Positions 5,320 through 5,565 of a stretch of DNA of 5,565 nucleotides are shown piece by piece; positions within the stretch are counted from its first letter, which is position 1; every line of letters starts with the position of its first letter. The DNA lies in assembly GCA_964580995.1 (NCBI GenBank), contig CAZOMV010000163.1:1-5565 (forward strand), in the 5' to 3' direction. Source of the stretch: JAKJEP01 sp964580995. Lineage in GTDB: Bacteria > Planctomycetota > Phycisphaerae > Sedimentisphaerales > SM23-30. A program made the position numbers and the translations under genes. The notes beneath the pieces are model-generated. The model was given only the letters and a program-made list of their open reading frames with translations. It was not told the origin of the DNA and searched no databases.

Positions 5320-5490
5320 TAGAGGTTTATAAATATGGGAGCCTGATTCGGCTTGGTCAGGCAGATTGTATGAGCCATGCCGGAAGTAGAAGGCGGAAGA
5401 AATTGGGAAAAGATAGTTTTCGCGGCGGTATGGCAAAGCGGAACAAGCCGAGACCCGCTGATCCGAACGAGAGATCAGCGGGCTTTTTTT
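5320..5490 (+). ncRNA. Candidate structured small RNA, family unknown
   Basis: The stretch between promoter and terminator has no credible coding frame but strong internal complementarity. GCCTGAT (5341-5347) pairs with GTCAGGC (5356-5362), leaving TCGGCTTG (5348-5355) as the loop. That entire loop is complementary to CAAGCCGA (5444-5451), which could make a pseudoknot or a competing long-range stem. Inside, GCCATGCCG (5374-5382) pairs over 9 bp, with one wobble, with CGGTATGGC (5426-5434), and GAAAA (5407-5411) with TTTTC (5417-5421). The 3' end is an intrinsic terminator. Length (about 170 nt) and layout suit a stand-alone regulatory RNA; a riboswitch or leader for a gene beyond the right edge is the main alternative. 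It does not match SRP, 6S, RNase P or tmRNA consensus as I know them. Confidence 0.5.
5454..5490 (+). terminator. Strong intrinsic terminator
   Basis: CCCGCTGATC (5454-5463) and GATCAGCGGG (5473-5482) form a perfect 10-bp stem with a 9-base loop, followed by C and seven T (5484-5490). This is a textbook rho-independent terminator. It most probably ends the small RNA unit and would also stop read-through from pheS. Confidence 0.9.
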
Positions 5491-5535
5491 ATAGGCAAGG
5501 GAGATTTGTACGGTAAGGTCTCGGCCAAGTGCATC

Positions 5536-5563
5536 TTGCGGGAATTGGTGAAAGGTTGATAAT
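5536..5563 (+). promoter_or_regulatory. Possible promoter at the right edge
   Basis: TTGCGG (5536-5541) and GATAAT (5558-5563) are 16 bases apart. The -10 is a five of six match but the -35 has only TTG in common with consensus. It may serve the next gene outside the window. Confidence 0.25.
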
Positions 5564-5565
5564 CG

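Noticed and set aside
5381..5393. Likeness of CGGAAGTAGAAGG to the glutamine riboswitch core
   Set aside because: Only this short block matches; the flanking CGUUCA and GGAACG-type strands and the stem order are absent.
5350..5399. SRP RNA likeness (GGTCAGG and later CCGGAAG)
   Set aside because: In SRP RNA these blocks are nearly adjacent and followed by an AGCAGCC-type strand; here they are about 20 bases apart and the partner strand is missing.
5377..5559. 60-codon frame over the small RNA unit
   Set aside because: It has no Shine-Dalgarno, runs straight through a perfect intrinsic terminator and its T-run, and shows no protein features.
1..5565. CRISPR arrays, tRNA or rRNA genes, insertion sequences
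   Set aside because: I saw no regular spacer-repeat arrays, tRNA cloverleaf or T-arm consensus, rRNA signatures, transposase frames or terminal repeats with target duplications.

Overview
The window carries the classic bacterial translation cluster thrS - infC - rpmI - rplT - pheS, all on the plus strand. It encodes threonyl-tRNA synthetase, initiation factor IF3, ribosomal proteins L35 and L20, and the alpha subunit of phenylalanyl-tRNA synthetase. All five proteins look full length and intact. The best guess for the host is a bacterium of the PVC group, probably a planctomycete. The grounds are the style of the proteins (for example the SQTSTMQ variant of the usual THTSPVQ block in PheS) and the absence of pheT directly after pheS. 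This is recollection of families, not a search result, and is moderate to weak. Genes are roughly half G+C, while the leaders are clearly AT-rich.

Region by region: 1-769 holds no convincing protein gene. Bases 1-135 are a GC-rich block with two strong hairpins; 140-470 are AT-rich and pyrimidine-rich with a cluster of GATAAC/GATAAT words. A good sigma-70-type promoter (472-499) is followed by a leader of about 265 nt with two GC-stem-plus-U7 elements, which suggests attenuation of the whole operon ahead of thrS (770-2719). infC follows after 45 nt and most probably starts at an AUU codon (2765). rpmI (3381-3575) and rplT (3724-4086) are separated by a 148-nt spacer containing several stacked inverted repeats and an embedded promoter-like pair, a likely control region for L20. 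pheS (4130-5131) closes the protein-coding part.

After pheS there is no pheT. Instead, 5132-5565 contains a weak possible terminator, a promoter (TTGGCT-17-TATAAT), a compact sequence rich in long-range complementarity (including a possible pseudoknot) and a textbook intrinsic terminator at 5454-5490. Together these look like a small structured RNA of about 170 nt, or the leader of a gene beyond the right edge. I do not recognise its family. It is the most promising undescribed element in the window.

Functionally the genes supply linked steps of protein synthesis: charging of tRNAThr and tRNAPhe, start-site selection and subunit separation by IF3, and assembly of the large ribosomal subunit by L20 and L35. 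The several non-coding control elements suggest that output is tuned at the promoter, in the leader, at the infC start codon and before rplT.
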